From Letharia columbiana (Eukaryota > Ascomycota > Lecanoromycetes > Lecanorales > Parmeliaceae), in NCBI RefSeq assembly GCF_014066305.1, contig NW_023501071.1, forward strand, positions 1-64,000: a stretch of 64,000 bases of DNA. The letters are read 5' to 3'. Shown here piece by piece: positions 49,618 to 61,837 of the stretch (position 1 is its first letter; each line of letters starts with the position of its first letter). The notes beneath the pieces are model-generated. The model searched no databases. It was not told where the DNA came from and worked only from the letters and a program-made list of their open reading frames with translations. Made by a program: the position numbers and the translations under genes.

Positions 49618-50925
49618 AAACTAATATTTAAATATTATAATTATATTAAATACATTCGAGATTAAATAATAATTCTTTCACCTATTTATATAATTATTTA
49701 TCTTTTACTATTCTATTTAATTTTATTAATTCTATTAATATAAATATATTTATTCTTAATACTCTTATACTTAATTAAATAAGAGAAGAATCTATAATAG
49801 ATAAATACGGAGAATACTACGGAGAATATTATGGAGATAGTTATTAGTAATAGTAATATAATAAGCCTACTCTCTATAATCTTATATTAATTTATTTAAC
49901 TAGTATAAGAGAAGTTAATATAATAAGCGAATACGAAGAATATTACGAAGAATATTATAAAGAATACTATAAAGAAATTAAGCGGTAATAAAGCTCTTAA
50001 TATTAAGAATACGGCTTAGCTCTCTAAAATCCTACGTTATATACTCTCTATAATTTTATATTAAATTATTATTTAATAAGCGAAGAATACTACTATAACT
50101 TAGTTTATTATCTCTACTATATTAAGAAGTAAGAGAAGAAATTTTAATAGATAAGAATAAAGAATATTATAGAGAATACTATAGAGAATACTATAGAGAA
50201 TACTATAGAGAATACTATAGAGAAATTAAGCGGTAATAAGATTTTTAGTATTAAGAATATAGCTTAGCTCTCTAAAATTCTACGTTATATACTCTTTATA
50301 ATTCTATATTAAATTATTACTTAATAAGCGAAGAATATTACTATAACTTAATTTATTATCTTTATTATATTAAGAAGTAAGAGAAAGAATTATAATAGAT
50401 AAATACGAAGAATATTATAAAGAATACTATAAAGAATATTACGAAGAAATTAAGCGGTAATAAAACTATTATTATTAAGAATACGACTTAGCTCTTTAAG
50501 ATGCCACGTTATATACTCTTCACGGTTTTATATTAAATTATTACTTCGAAACGATATATATTTAAATAAATTAAAATTATTCGATATTTATAACTATTTT
50601 ATTATTCGAAAATTTTTACTATAGTAGAAGATATTATAGAATTCACACTACTAATTAATATATTATCTCTATTTCTTTTTAATATTTTTATACTTCTTAT
50701 TATAAGAATATAGCCTTTCTCTATTTTTTATAAATAATTATTATATTTTTCTAATTAGATCTTAGCGCGTTTTTCTTTATATATAAATTAATTTTATAGT
50801 AATAAAAGTAGATTAAAAATATATATTAAGCGATTAGAGTTTAATTTAACTTAGAATTAAAGTTAAAATTCGATTTAATATAGAAAAATTTAACTTTATA
50901 AATTTAATTCATAGGTCTTTACTTA
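49618..50925 (+). mobile_element. Helitron-like element H10, 5'-truncated
   Basis: Lacks the 5' end; begins at the AATATTTAAATATTATAATT block and ends ATAGGTCTTTACTTA before T. Contains three tandem AGCGGTAATAA units (49981, about 50229, about 50453) and a 12-bp repeat AGAGAATACTAT, about five copies at 50155-50225. Confidence 0.75.
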
Positions 50926-51070
50926 TAAATATATTATATTATAATATATATCGCTAAGATCTTATATTATATTAGATATAAGATTATATAATTATTAATA
51001 TTTTATATTATAATAGAGTATAATATAATAGATTAATATCTTATATAATATTATATCTTTTCGATTAATA
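50926..51070 (-). mobile_element. hAT left-end fragment (145 bp)
   Basis: Reverse complement of the hAT left terminus: inward from 51070 it reads TATTAATCGAAAAGATATAA and TTAATCTATTATATTATACT, as at 30610. Cut by H10 on its left; on its right it joins Helitron coding sequence. Confidence 0.78.
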
Positions 51071-52788
51071 GTTATCTATATAATATAAAATCTATATAAT
51101 ATAATTTAAATTCTATAAATTAAATTTATAATTATTATAATATAATATTATAAAAAGATAAGATTATCGAGTAATATTATAATAGCGAAAAGATTAAAGT
51201 TAATATATTTAAAATAGATATCGATTAAGAAGTAAATAATATAGAATAGAGTTATAAGAGCGTTAAAATAAGTATAAATAATTTAATTAATTTTAATAAG
51301 TATACTATTAATTAAATTCTTTACTCTTTAATATTAAAATTTTTAAATCTTATTAATAATTATAAAGAATTTCGTTATTATAATATTTAATATAATAATA
51401 TAATCTCTATAATCTTATAATAAATTATTATTAATTATTTAATTATTTTATATATATATAAAATCTAGAAAGTAATTACTATTTATATATCTATCTTAAT
51501 ATTTTTAAAAAGCGAAAAATCGATTTTTAATTAAATTTATATTATAAATAGTATTTAAGATTAATTTATAATATAATATAACTTTCTCTTAATTACGTTT
51601 TTTATATTAACTTTATTAGATATAATTATTATAATTATATTAATTAAACGCTTTATTATAAAATAGCTATAATTTTTAAAAATATTAATTCTTATATTAA
51701 TATTTTTAAATCGATATTTAAAAGACTAGAGAATAATTTAAATATAAAAAGTTATAAGCTACTCTATAAGAACTTATAATATTATAATTTATATATTTAT
51801 AATTATTCTATTTTAAATAAAATTATTATTATTTAAAAGAATAATATTAATAACTTATTAGATATATTTAAAATTAAAGATATATTAATAGAAATTTAAA
51901 ATAATTAGAAATTTTATATTTTATATTAGTATTTAGTCTATATATCTCTATACTATTTTTCTATTTTTTAATTTAATAAATAGTTATAGTATAGCGAGTA
52001 AAGGCCTATAAATTAAATTCATAACCATTTTTTTTAATTAGGGCTGTCGAGTAGATTTTGATAAGCGATCTTTAATAAGTAATATCTGAATTTCTTACTT
52101 TTAAATATCTATAGAACTAAATTTAATAATTGTTTTTTTATTTGAAAGCCTACATTTTATTCTATAATTTAAAAAAGAAATCTTAAGACTTTAATAGAAA
52201 ATAAAAAAGTTATTCTAAAATGAAATAATGTATACCTGATTAGAGCTGTCCGACTGTCGAGAAGAAACTTTGATAAGCGATATTTGAATTCCTTACGCTT
52301 TGATAATTATAAGACTAAATTTAGAAATTCTTTTTTTATCTGAAAGCTCATATTTCGTTCTATAATCTAAAAAAAAATCTCAAAATTTTAATAGAAAACA
52401 AAAACGCGATTTTATATGTCAATAACGTACACCTAATTTTTAATAAGAGAGAGCGAGATTTTAATAGTTGCGGATATTAATTTATTTACCCGCGATATCT
52501 AATTAAAAAGCGTAGATCTAACGAATTAATAATTAGCTATATATATAAATTTAAGATTTTTAAGCTTAATTCTATCTTTTTCTATTATATATATTAATAA
52601 TATATTTTATATAGATAATATATTAAATAAGAGCTTTTTATTTAATAAAGTAGAAATAATAAAGCTATTCTATAAGTTAGAGAAATTATTAATTTAAATA
52701 ACTCTATATAAATAATTCTTATCTTATAATATAGATTTATATTATTTATTTCTTCTACTCTATTAATTATTAACTTTTTATAAATATA
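51071..52788 (+). pseudogene. Helitron coding-region fragment (second copy), split by H11
   Basis: 51071-51994 and 52598-52788 match 15230-16370 of H4 (landmarks ATAATATAATATTATAAAAA, AACTTATAATATTATAATTT, TAGATAATATATTAAATAAG). This is the unrecognised N-terminal part of the RepHel frame, more RIP-damaged than in H4. The conserved Rep/helicase block is not present. Confidence 0.75.
51995..52597 (-). mobile_element. Short Helitron-like element H11 (603 bp), inverted
   Basis: Left CGAGTAAAGGCCTATAAATT, right CTATTATATATATTAA then T. The empty site is preserved in H4 near 16155-16170 (TTATAATATA|ATAATATATT). The base before the left end is G here where the H4 copy has A. Partly RIP-spared (ATGTATACCTGATTAGAGCT). 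Confidence 0.84.
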
Positions 52789-52936
52789 CGAGTAAAGATT
52801 TATAAATTAGATTTATAATTATTCTTTTTAATTAGAACTATCGAGTAAATTTTAATAAGCGATCTTTAATAAGCGATATCTGAATTCCTTACCTTTAAAT
52901 ATCTATAAGACTAAATTTAGTAATTTTTTTTCTCTA
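52789..52936 (-). mobile_element. Helitron-like element H12, fragment
   Basis: Left end CGAGTAAAGATTTATAAATT after A, running to TTTAGTAATTTTTTTTCTC, where a 790-bp MITE begins. The rest of the Helitron is not found beyond the MITEs, so DNA was lost here. Confidence 0.72.
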
Positions 52937-53726
52937 CGGAGGTCGGCACCAAAAGTCCTGAACAGCGCTAAAATACTTGGCACTCTTGGTATTCTTAGTA
53001 CTTCTATATAATTATATTTATTTAATAATAATACTTTATATAATTACGTATATACTTATTAGCTCGCTCGACGAAGTCGTATAATCGTATATTATCTCTC
53101 TTATAATCTTTTCTATACTTATTATTATCTTTAAAACGTATTATCTTTATAATATATCTCGATATTTATAGTAATTTACTCTATTTACTTCTAAATTCTC
53201 TTTTAAATAAGCTCGTAATTTTAATAATATAGTTATTATCTTTCGACTTTCTTATAAGTTCTTAATATATCTTTTTAAGTAATATAATATTTTATTTATA
53301 GTTAATAAGACTTAGTAACTAGTAAGTATTTAAATTTAAGTCTTATTATTATAATTAATACTTTAAGTATTAAATATATTAATAAAAGATAATTAAGATA
53401 GAGAATAATAAGAAGATTTCTATTTATTATACTATATAAATGAGACTTATATATTAAAAGTCTTTATACTCTTTCTCTATTTCTCTATATTATAATTAAT
53501 ACTTTAATATTATTACTATTATATATTCTATTAATATCGCTATTATATATATACTTCGTATATATATACTTTATATATATATACTACGTCGCTATTATAT
53601 AGAGTACTAATACTTATTAAAATAAAGAATAATAATGCTATTTATGAAATTTGGAAGTATATCAAGCACTCAGCCCTACCTAAACCCTTATCTTGATATG
53701 TCTAGAACTTTTAATACCGACCTCCG
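52937..53726. mobile_element. 790-bp TA-flanked MITE, lightly mutated copy (MITE1b)
   Basis: Inverted ends CGGAGGTCGGCACCAAAAGT / inward right CGGAGGTCGGTATTAAAAGT, TA on both sides (52935-52936, 53727-53728). Same length as MITE1a. Ends keep CpA/TpG (CTTGGCACTCTTGGTATTC; AAGCACTCAGCCCTACC), while the middle is RIP-like. A 70-codon ATG frame from 53635 crosses into the next MITE and is not a gene. Confidence 0.9.
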
Positions 53727-53728
53727 TA

Positions 53729-54019
53729 CTGAGATCTACACCGAAAGTCCTGCACCCGTTAAGACTCTTACGCTTAGACTTCGAATAACGCCTTATCTAA
53801 AGAGTTATCTAAATAATATATCTAGAGTTCTTCAAAATCGCATCTAGCTCTAGCCAGGTTTCGAGGCTTAATACCCCTATTAAGTTAAAAGAAGTATCTA
53901 AAGTCTTATTCATACGCTATAAGAAGATATTTCTAGACTTTCTCTCTACAGAGCCGCTTTTCGAAAGTAGAATTAGGGCTGCACTAGTACGGGTGTAGGA
54001 CTTTCGATGCAGACCTCTA
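53729..54019. mobile_element. 291-bp MITE adjoining MITE1b (MITE2)
   Basis: Inverted ends CTGAGATCTACACCGAAAGT / inward right TAGAGGTCTGCATCGAAAGT, continuing CCTRCACCCGT, about 31 bp. TA precedes (shared with MITE1b) and TA follows at 54020-54021. Interior is only mildly affected by RIP. The ends share the spacing of AAAGTC with MITE1. It abuts the minisatellite at the TA of a repeat unit (TACTTGATATACG). Confidence 0.82.
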
Positions 54020-54021
54020 TA

Positions 54022-55085
54022 CTTGATATACGTTCGGGTGCTGATATTTCAAACGTACTTGATGTACGTTCGAGTGCTGATATTTCGTATTCGTATTTTT
54101 TCGAAATCTCTTCAAACGTACTTGATATACGTTCGGGTACTGATATTTCGTATTCGTATTTTTTCGAAATCTTTTTAAACGTACTTGATATACGTTTAAG
54201 TGCTAATATTTCAAATATACTTAATATATATTCGAGTGCTGATATTTCAAACGTACTTGATGTATATTCGAGTGCTGATATTTCGTATTCGTATTTTTTC
54301 GAAATCTTCTTAAACGTACTTGATGTACGTTCGGGTACTGATATTTCGTATTCGTTTTTTTTCGAAATCTTCTCAAACGTACTTGATGTACGTTCGGGTG
54401 CTGATATTTCGTATTTTCTTTTTTTCGAAATCTTCTCAAACGTACTTGATGTACGTTCGGGTGCTGATATTTCGTATTCGTTTTTTTTCGAAATCTTCTC
54501 AAACGTACTTGATGTACGTTCGGGTGCTGATATTTCGTATTCGTATTTTTTCGAAATCTCTTCAAATGTACTTGATGTACGTTCGGGTGCTGATAGTTCG
54601 TATTCGTATTTTTTTCGAAATCTCTTCAAACGTACTTGATGTACGTTCGGGTGCTGATAGTTCGTATTCATATTTTTCGAAATCTTCTCAAACGTACTTG
54701 ATGTACGTTCGGGTGCTGATAGTTCGTATTCGTATTTTTTCGAAATCTCTTCAAACGTACTTGATGTACGTTCGGGTGCTGATAGTTCGTATTCGTATTT
54801 TTTCGAAATCTCTTCAAACGTACTTGATGTACGTTCGGGTGCTGATAGTTCGTATTCGTATTTTTCGAAATCTCTTCAAACGTACTGTTCGGGTGCTGAT
54901 AGTTCGTATTCGTATTTTTCGAAATCTCTTCAAACGTACTTGATGTACGTTCGGGTGCTGATAGTTCGTATTCGTATTTTTTCGAAATCTCTTCAAACGT
55001 ACTTGATGTACGTTCGGGTGCTGATAGTTCGTATTCGTATTTTTTTCGAAATCATTTTAAACGTACTTAATATACGTTCGAGTTC
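54022..55085. repeat. Minisatellite array 2 (63-bp and 36-bp units)
   Basis: About 18-19 units of the same family as array 1. The right half has its own fixed variant, GCTGATAGTTCG instead of GCTGATATTTCG (about 54590-55030). One unit is shortened (ACGTACTGTTCGGG at about 54882). Left and right edge units carry RIP-type changes while the middle is nearly uniform. Frames of 60-232 codons on both strands are products of the repeat period. Confidence 0.95.
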
Positions 55086-56063
55086 TAATATTTTAATATT
55101 CGTATTATTAATAATTTTCTTTTTTTAAAATCTCTTTAAATATATTTAATATATATTCTAATTCTAATATTTCATATTCGTATTATTAATAATTTTCTTT
55201 TTTTAAAATCTTTTTAAATATATTTAATATATATTCTAGTTCTAATATTCGTATTATTAATAAAAAATTTTAAAATTATAGATTGTAATTTACGCTTTTT
55301 AAATATAAAAAAATTAATATCTATAACTATTAAAATCTCTTTTTTTACTTCTAATTATTTAATAACTTTATTATCTTCTATTAAAATTTAATAATTTTTT
55401 TTCTTTAAAATATTTTTAAATATATTTAATATACGTTTTAATTCTAATATTTATATTACTAATAAATTTTTTTAGAATTATAAATCGTAATTTATACTTT
55501 TTAAATATAAATAAATTAATATTTATAAATATTAAAATCTATTTTTTTACTTTTAATTATTTAATAACTTTACTATCTTCTATTAAAATTTAATAGTTTT
55601 TTTTTTTCGAAATCTTTTTAAATATATTTAATATACGTTTTATTTCTAATATTTATATTATTAATAATTTTTTTTCAAATTATAGATCGTAATTTACGCT
55701 TTTCGAATATAAAAAAATCTTAAAATTTAATCTTATAGTTCTCTAGAGATAAGATATTTAAATATTATTTATTAAAGATCGTTTACTAAACTTACTTAAT
55801 AGCTTTAATTAAAAGAATAGATTATAAATTTAATTTATAAATCTATTTATTATAGAATAAAAAAATTAATAGAATAGCGAAGAGAGAATTAGTTAATTAG
55901 ATATTTAGTATTTTATTTATAAGATCGAGATTTTAATAATAATAGAATTCTAGAAAAATTAAAAAAGAATTAAATAATAAATAGATAATTCTACTTTATA
56001 ATTATTAATAAGAAAATTAATTAAAAAAAAAGAATATAGAATAGATAATAAGCTATATATTTC
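55086..56063. repeat. Duplicated spacer, second copy
   Basis: Same order and orientation as 5707-6681, with transitions and small indels. Decayed minisatellite units first, then unassigned AT-rich DNA leading to the hAT end. No gene seen. Confidence 0.8.
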
Positions 56064-58595
56064 TACTAATTAAAAAGATATAATATATCTTATAAAATAT
56101 TTTATATTAAATAATATTCTATTATATTCGAGTATAATATAAATAGAGTTAAATATTAGATTATTTTTCTAATATAAATTTAAAATCTTAGCGATATATT
56201 CTACGATATAATATATCTATAATATTATACTATAATATAATATATATATAAAATATTCTAATTAAAACTTTAATATTTATAAAATAATTCGATTAGAATA
56301 TATAGAATATATTTATTCTTTTTTATTAAGAGAGAGGGAATATAAAGAGTAATTTAATATAGTTATTTATCTTTTTATTAATAGTAATAATACGAATAAT
56401 AATTAGAATTATAAATATCTCTATTCTTCTTTTTAAAATTATAATATAAAAGAATATTTTTAAATTTTAAATCTTTAAAAGTTATAGAAATAAAATTCTA
56501 TAATTATCTTTATTTATATATTTATCTTAACGCGTTAGATAAGCTTAATAAACTTTATATTTATTCTTCTTTTAAATTCTTTATTACTCTTTTATTCTAC
56601 TCTATTATAATTCTTTTAAATATTATAAATCTATCTCTATATAATTTAACTTATTAACTATTTATAAATAAATTTACTTTTTAAATTATTTTAAATCTCT
56701 TTATTAAGATTAAATCTATTATTACTAAGTTTCTCTAATTATAAATCTATTAATTATCTTTTTATATATTATAAAGTATTAATAAGATATTTTAATAAAT
56801 TTATAAATATTAAATTTATCGAAATATTTTTTATAAACCTATTATTTTTGCTAATATAATTATTATAATTATTAATTAAGTTTTTATATAAAATACTATT
56901 AACTCTTTTAATCTAATTTAATATATTAAGATTTTTTTTAAAATTAAATCTAGTCTATTTAATTTTTTTTTTAATATTTTATATAAATAATTATTATTAT
57001 AATATAGAATATTATTAATAAATAATACTTTTAAATATTATAATATCTTTTAATTATTAAAAAATATCGTTTATATATAATAACTCTCATGAAAGAATAA
57101 AGAATATTATAAGCTATTTAAGCGATTATAATATATTTAAATTTTAATTTCTTTTATTATTCTAAAATTAAAAGATTCGCTAGATTATTAAAAGAAGCTT
57201 TATAAAAATTAAAGATAAGATTATAATTAGAATAATAATTAGAAAACTTATTATTTCTTCTATATTACTAAAGCTATTTATATTTTCTTATTATCTAAAT
57301 TTTTATCTTAAATTTTATTATTTAATTAAATATATTTTTATTTAATTAACTTATTCGCTTAACTTTTTATAATTAACTATTTATATTAATATCTTAATAA
57401 TCTTAGAATATTCTTTTAAGTATTTCTTAATAGATCTTTATCTATAACTTCTCTCTAATATTAATCTTTTAATTTAATCTCTTTAATTTTTTATTATTAT
57501 AATTTAAGTATAAAAGTATAATTTATTTATATAAATAGCTTAAATCTAATTAAATTCGATTATGATAAATAATTAAATTCTTATAAACCGTCTTAAAAGC
57601 TTTAAGAAATTCTTTTTTTCTAAAAAACTCTTTTTCTTTTTAATTTTTCGAGCTTTTTATCTATATAATTAATTAAATAATTATAAATATTAAAGACGTA
57701 GTAAATTAAAGCCTTCTTTTCTTTATTTATTAATTTTATAAATTTATAAAAAAGTCTAATAAGCTAAATTAAATATTAAATCTATTAAAAATTATTTAAA
57801 GATTATTTAGATATCTAGATTATAATTTCTATTTATAATTATTTTTTATTATTTAATCTTAAGTAAATAGCTAATCTAATTTTTAAAAAATATATTATAT
57901 TAATATAAAAAGGTAGAGTATAAATTAATATCTAATAAGTCAAATTTTAGCGAATCTTAATATTTTAAAAAAGTTTAGAAGAGTATTTCTAATAATAATT
58001 TTTTTAGAAGATTAATATTTATCTAATATTAAAACGTTTTTATTTTAAAGCTATTTAGCTTTTAATATAAAAAAGATCTCTTTACGCTAATCACTAATAT
58101 TAATATATATAATTTTTTTTAAATCTTAATATAATTATATATAATAGAATAATTAAAATAATAATAAGATATATTATATTTTTATTAGAGTTATTAATAG
58201 ATTAATTATACTTATTTAAATTTAATTCTTATCTTCTTTAATATTTTAGCTTCTCTAACAAAAATGATTTATTAAAATAACTCTTATATTATCTAGAAGT
58301 TCTTTTAAAATTAATTAAATAATATATACTATATAGAGAATATATTATAAATAATTTAAGAATTTAAATTCTTTAATATTAAGCGAGTTATTTACTAAGA
58401 AAATAAAAAGATAAATTATTAAATTATTAAAGAGTATACTATTATTATTAACGTTATTAGTTATAAATCTAAATATAAAAATTTAAATCTTATATTTTAC
58501 GAGAATTAAATTAATAATACTTATAAGTTTCTAATTAATATATTTATCTTTAATATACTCGAAGTCTATAAGATATTTATATTATTATTAATAAA

Positions 58596-59138
58596 CGAGT
58601 AAAGGCCTATAAATTAAATTTATAACTATTTTTTTAATTAGAACTATCGAGTAAATTGGTAAGCGATCTTTTATAAGCAATATTTAAAATCCTTACGCTT
58701 TAATAATTATAAGACTTAATTAAAAAAAAAGTCTAAAAGCCTACATTTTATTCTATAATTTTTAAAAAGAAGCTTAAATTTTTAATAGGAAATAAGAAAG
58801 TTATTCTAAAATTAAATAATATATATCTAACGGCTATCTAGCTGTCGAGCGAACTTTAGTAAGCGATATTTGAATTCTTGCGCTTTAATAATTATAAGAC
58901 TAAATCTAGATATTCATTTTTTATCTAAAAGCCTATATTTCGTTCTATAATTAAAAAAAAATCTTAAAAATTTAATAGAAAATAAAAATATTATTCTATA
59001 TATTAATAACGTATATCTATTTTTTAATAATTATAAATGCTAATTTATTTACCCACGATAACTTAGTCGATAATTAACTATATATATAAATTTAAGATTT
59101 TTAAACTTAACTTTATCTTATTCTTTTATATATACTAA
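58596..59138 (-). mobile_element. Short Helitron-like element H13 (543 bp), inverted
   Basis: Left CGAGTAAAGGCCTATAAATT after A, right CTTTTATATATACTAA before T. It sits in the hAT transposase frame near the W-T-S block; the intact site is at about 40075-40090 of the full hAT. CTAGCTGTCGAGCGAACTTT keeps un-mutated bases. Confidence 0.84.
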
Positions 59139-61352
59139 TATTAATAAAAAAGACTAGAATTATTATAAATAATTAACGATTATAAATAATTAATAATTTA
59201 AAATTAGAGAGACTTTAATATTATTAACTAGTAAATTCTTTAATAAAATTATCTCTAACTTTATAATTTATTTTATTAATTAATTCTTTATAGTAGATAA
59301 TAATTTTAATTATATATTAAGATCGAGATAATATAAGAATTATAATATCTTAAAATTATTAGTAATTATAAATAGAATATCGATATCTATATATTAGCGA
59401 TAAAATTATTTTAAGAAGTCTTCGCATATAAGCTTTTAATCTTCTAGTATTATAAGAGAATCTTAATATTATCTTTTCTAAAGTAAATAATAAACTAGAT
59501 TTTTTATTTATTATTCTATTAATTAATAATCTATATTATTTAATTTTAAAATTTATATAAAGATTTTAAATTTATTAATTAGATTCGTTTATTATAAATT
59601 ATTTAAATTAGATTTATTAATATATCTCTTAAACTTAATATATATTATTATATTACTTATTTTATAATCTATAAATAAATAAATAATAATTTTATTATAA
59701 TAACGGTAAATAATATATAGCTCTTTAAAATAAATAAATATATATATATTAAATTATATCTACTTCTAAGATTTTTTAATTTCTAAATCTTAATAAATAA
59801 ATAAATAATTATTATTAGATTTAGACTAATTCTATACTATCTTTATTTATTATTAAATTTATTATTATTTATTATTAATATTAAAGAAAAAGTAAGGTTT
59901 ATTACTATCTTTATATTGAAATATATTTATTAATATCTTATATTACTTATTATTAATTAAGAAAATAAAATTTATACTAAATAGAGATTTAAATAATATC
60001 TTAAACTTAGATAGTTAAAGAGAAATTAAAAAAGATATATAAACGAATAAAATATTAGAAATAAAATAAGATTAATATTTAATATATAAATTCTATTTTC
60101 TTATTATAATAAAAACTTATATTACTTTAATAATATATTATTATATTATTCTTAATATTTTAAATTAGAAATTAATTCTTTCTAATTAATATTATAATTA
60201 ATAATTATATATTTAAAAATATATAATAATATTAATATAGAATTAATACTTAGTTTAATTAATTGTAATTTTAATTAGTCTAGCTATTAACGCTTTTCTA
60301 CTTAATATAATATATATTTAATTTACTTTAATATTACTTATTCGCTATTATATTATTTTAAATATTAAAATTAAAGATTATATTTTTTTAATTAATATTT
60401 TAATTATTAATTATATTAATAAGAGCGTATATTAATATTTTAAAATTATTAAATAAATTTTATTAAATATTAATATAGAATTAGAATCTAGCTTAAACGC
60501 TTTAATAATTTAATTAATTAAATTAATTATTAATTAAATCTTTTATATATAAAGATTAAATATTCTATCGCGCTAAAGATATTTTTAAATCTTAAGATTC
60601 TTTTTAATAATATAACTTTCTCTTATCTAAGTAATATTATAATAACTCTTATTTAAATATTAAACTATTAAGATATTATATTCTTAATTTTTAATTAAAA
60701 AATCTTATTTTTAAATTAATATCTTTAATCTTATAAAAATAATAACTAGTTCGTTATAGACGAAGGCGAAAAAGAAATAATATCTTCTTTTATTTTTAGA
60801 GTAAAAGAAGAGAGAAAAATTAAAAAATTAGTTATAAGCTATAAATAACTTAATATTTAAAATTAATAAATTAATAAATTATAATATTAAAATAAAAAGC
60901 TTTTCTTATAATTAATAACTATAAAATAAAATAGAAATTAATTAAATTAATAAGATTATCTTTAATAGATATATCGCGTATATAAAGAATATCGAAATAT
61001 ATAAAATATAAGAGAGAGCGTATATATATAGTTATAGATATTTAAAGTATATTTAAAATATAAAAAAAAGCGCTTATATATAGCTCTATAATATATATTA
61101 AAAAAAAAAGACAATTTTTAATTAATTTTTTAATTAATATTTAGAGTAAATCTATCTTTTAATAATATTTTATTTTAATAAAATCTTAATTATATAATAC
61201 TAGTTAGCTCGATAATAAATATTTAATATTATTCTTTTCTAATTTACTCTCTTCTTTTTTAAAATTCTTTTTATTATTATAATATTTATATTATAATATA
61301 CTTTTTATTATAATATTATTTATATCTAAAAAAAATAAAATTATTTTCTTTA

Positions 61353-61837
61353 TTAGTATATATAAAAGAATAAGATAGAACTAAGATTGAAAATCTTAAA
61401 TTTATATATATAACTAATTATAAATTTAGAATTACTACGATTTTTAATTAGAAATCGCGGGTAAATAAATTAGTGTTTATAACTATTAAAATCTATTATT
61501 CTACTTTTAATTATTTAATAACTTTACTATTTTCTATTAAAATTTTAAGTTTTTTTTTTTAAATTATAAAGCGTAGATTGCGCTTTTAATTTTTTTAAGA
61601 ATTTTAAAATTTGATCTTATAATTATAAAAAGGTAAGATATTCAAATATCGCTCACCAAAGATCGCTTAATAAAAGATCGCTTATCAAATTTACTCGATA
61701 GCCGAGGGACGGAGATAAAAGTCTCTATCGACTTTTGATGGGGGCTGCGGGAGAAAGTCGATAGAGACTTTTATCCCCGACCCTCGAGCCTTAATTAAAA
61801 AAAAAAATTATGAATTTAATTTATAGGCCTTTACTCG
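61353..61837 (+). mobile_element. Short Helitron-like element H14 (485 bp)
   Basis: Starts TTAGTATATATAAAAGAATA after A and ends ATAGGCCTTTACTCG before T; terminal hairpin ATGAATTTAATTTAT. The empty site is the reverse complement of 37840-37855 in the full hAT. It contains an 84-bp hairpin insertion. Confidence 0.85.
61703..61786. mobile_element. 84-bp hairpin MITE with 33-bp arms
   Basis: CGAGGGACGGAGATAAAAGT at the left is mirrored by the inward right end CGAGGGTCGGGGATAAAAGT; both arms continue CTCTATCGACTTT, 31 of 33 positions paired, with an 18-nt loop. Flanked by AGC on both sides; other Helitron copies read GATAGCCYTAATT uninterrupted. Completely free of RIP. No protein. Confidence 0.88.

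Noticed and set aside
53635..53847. 70-codon ATG frame
   Set aside because: It crosses the junction of two MITEs, has no counterpart in MITE1a and no recognisable domain.
53973..55128. Open frames of 60-232 codons in minisatellite 2
   Set aside because: Same reason; they simply read the repeat in different frames.
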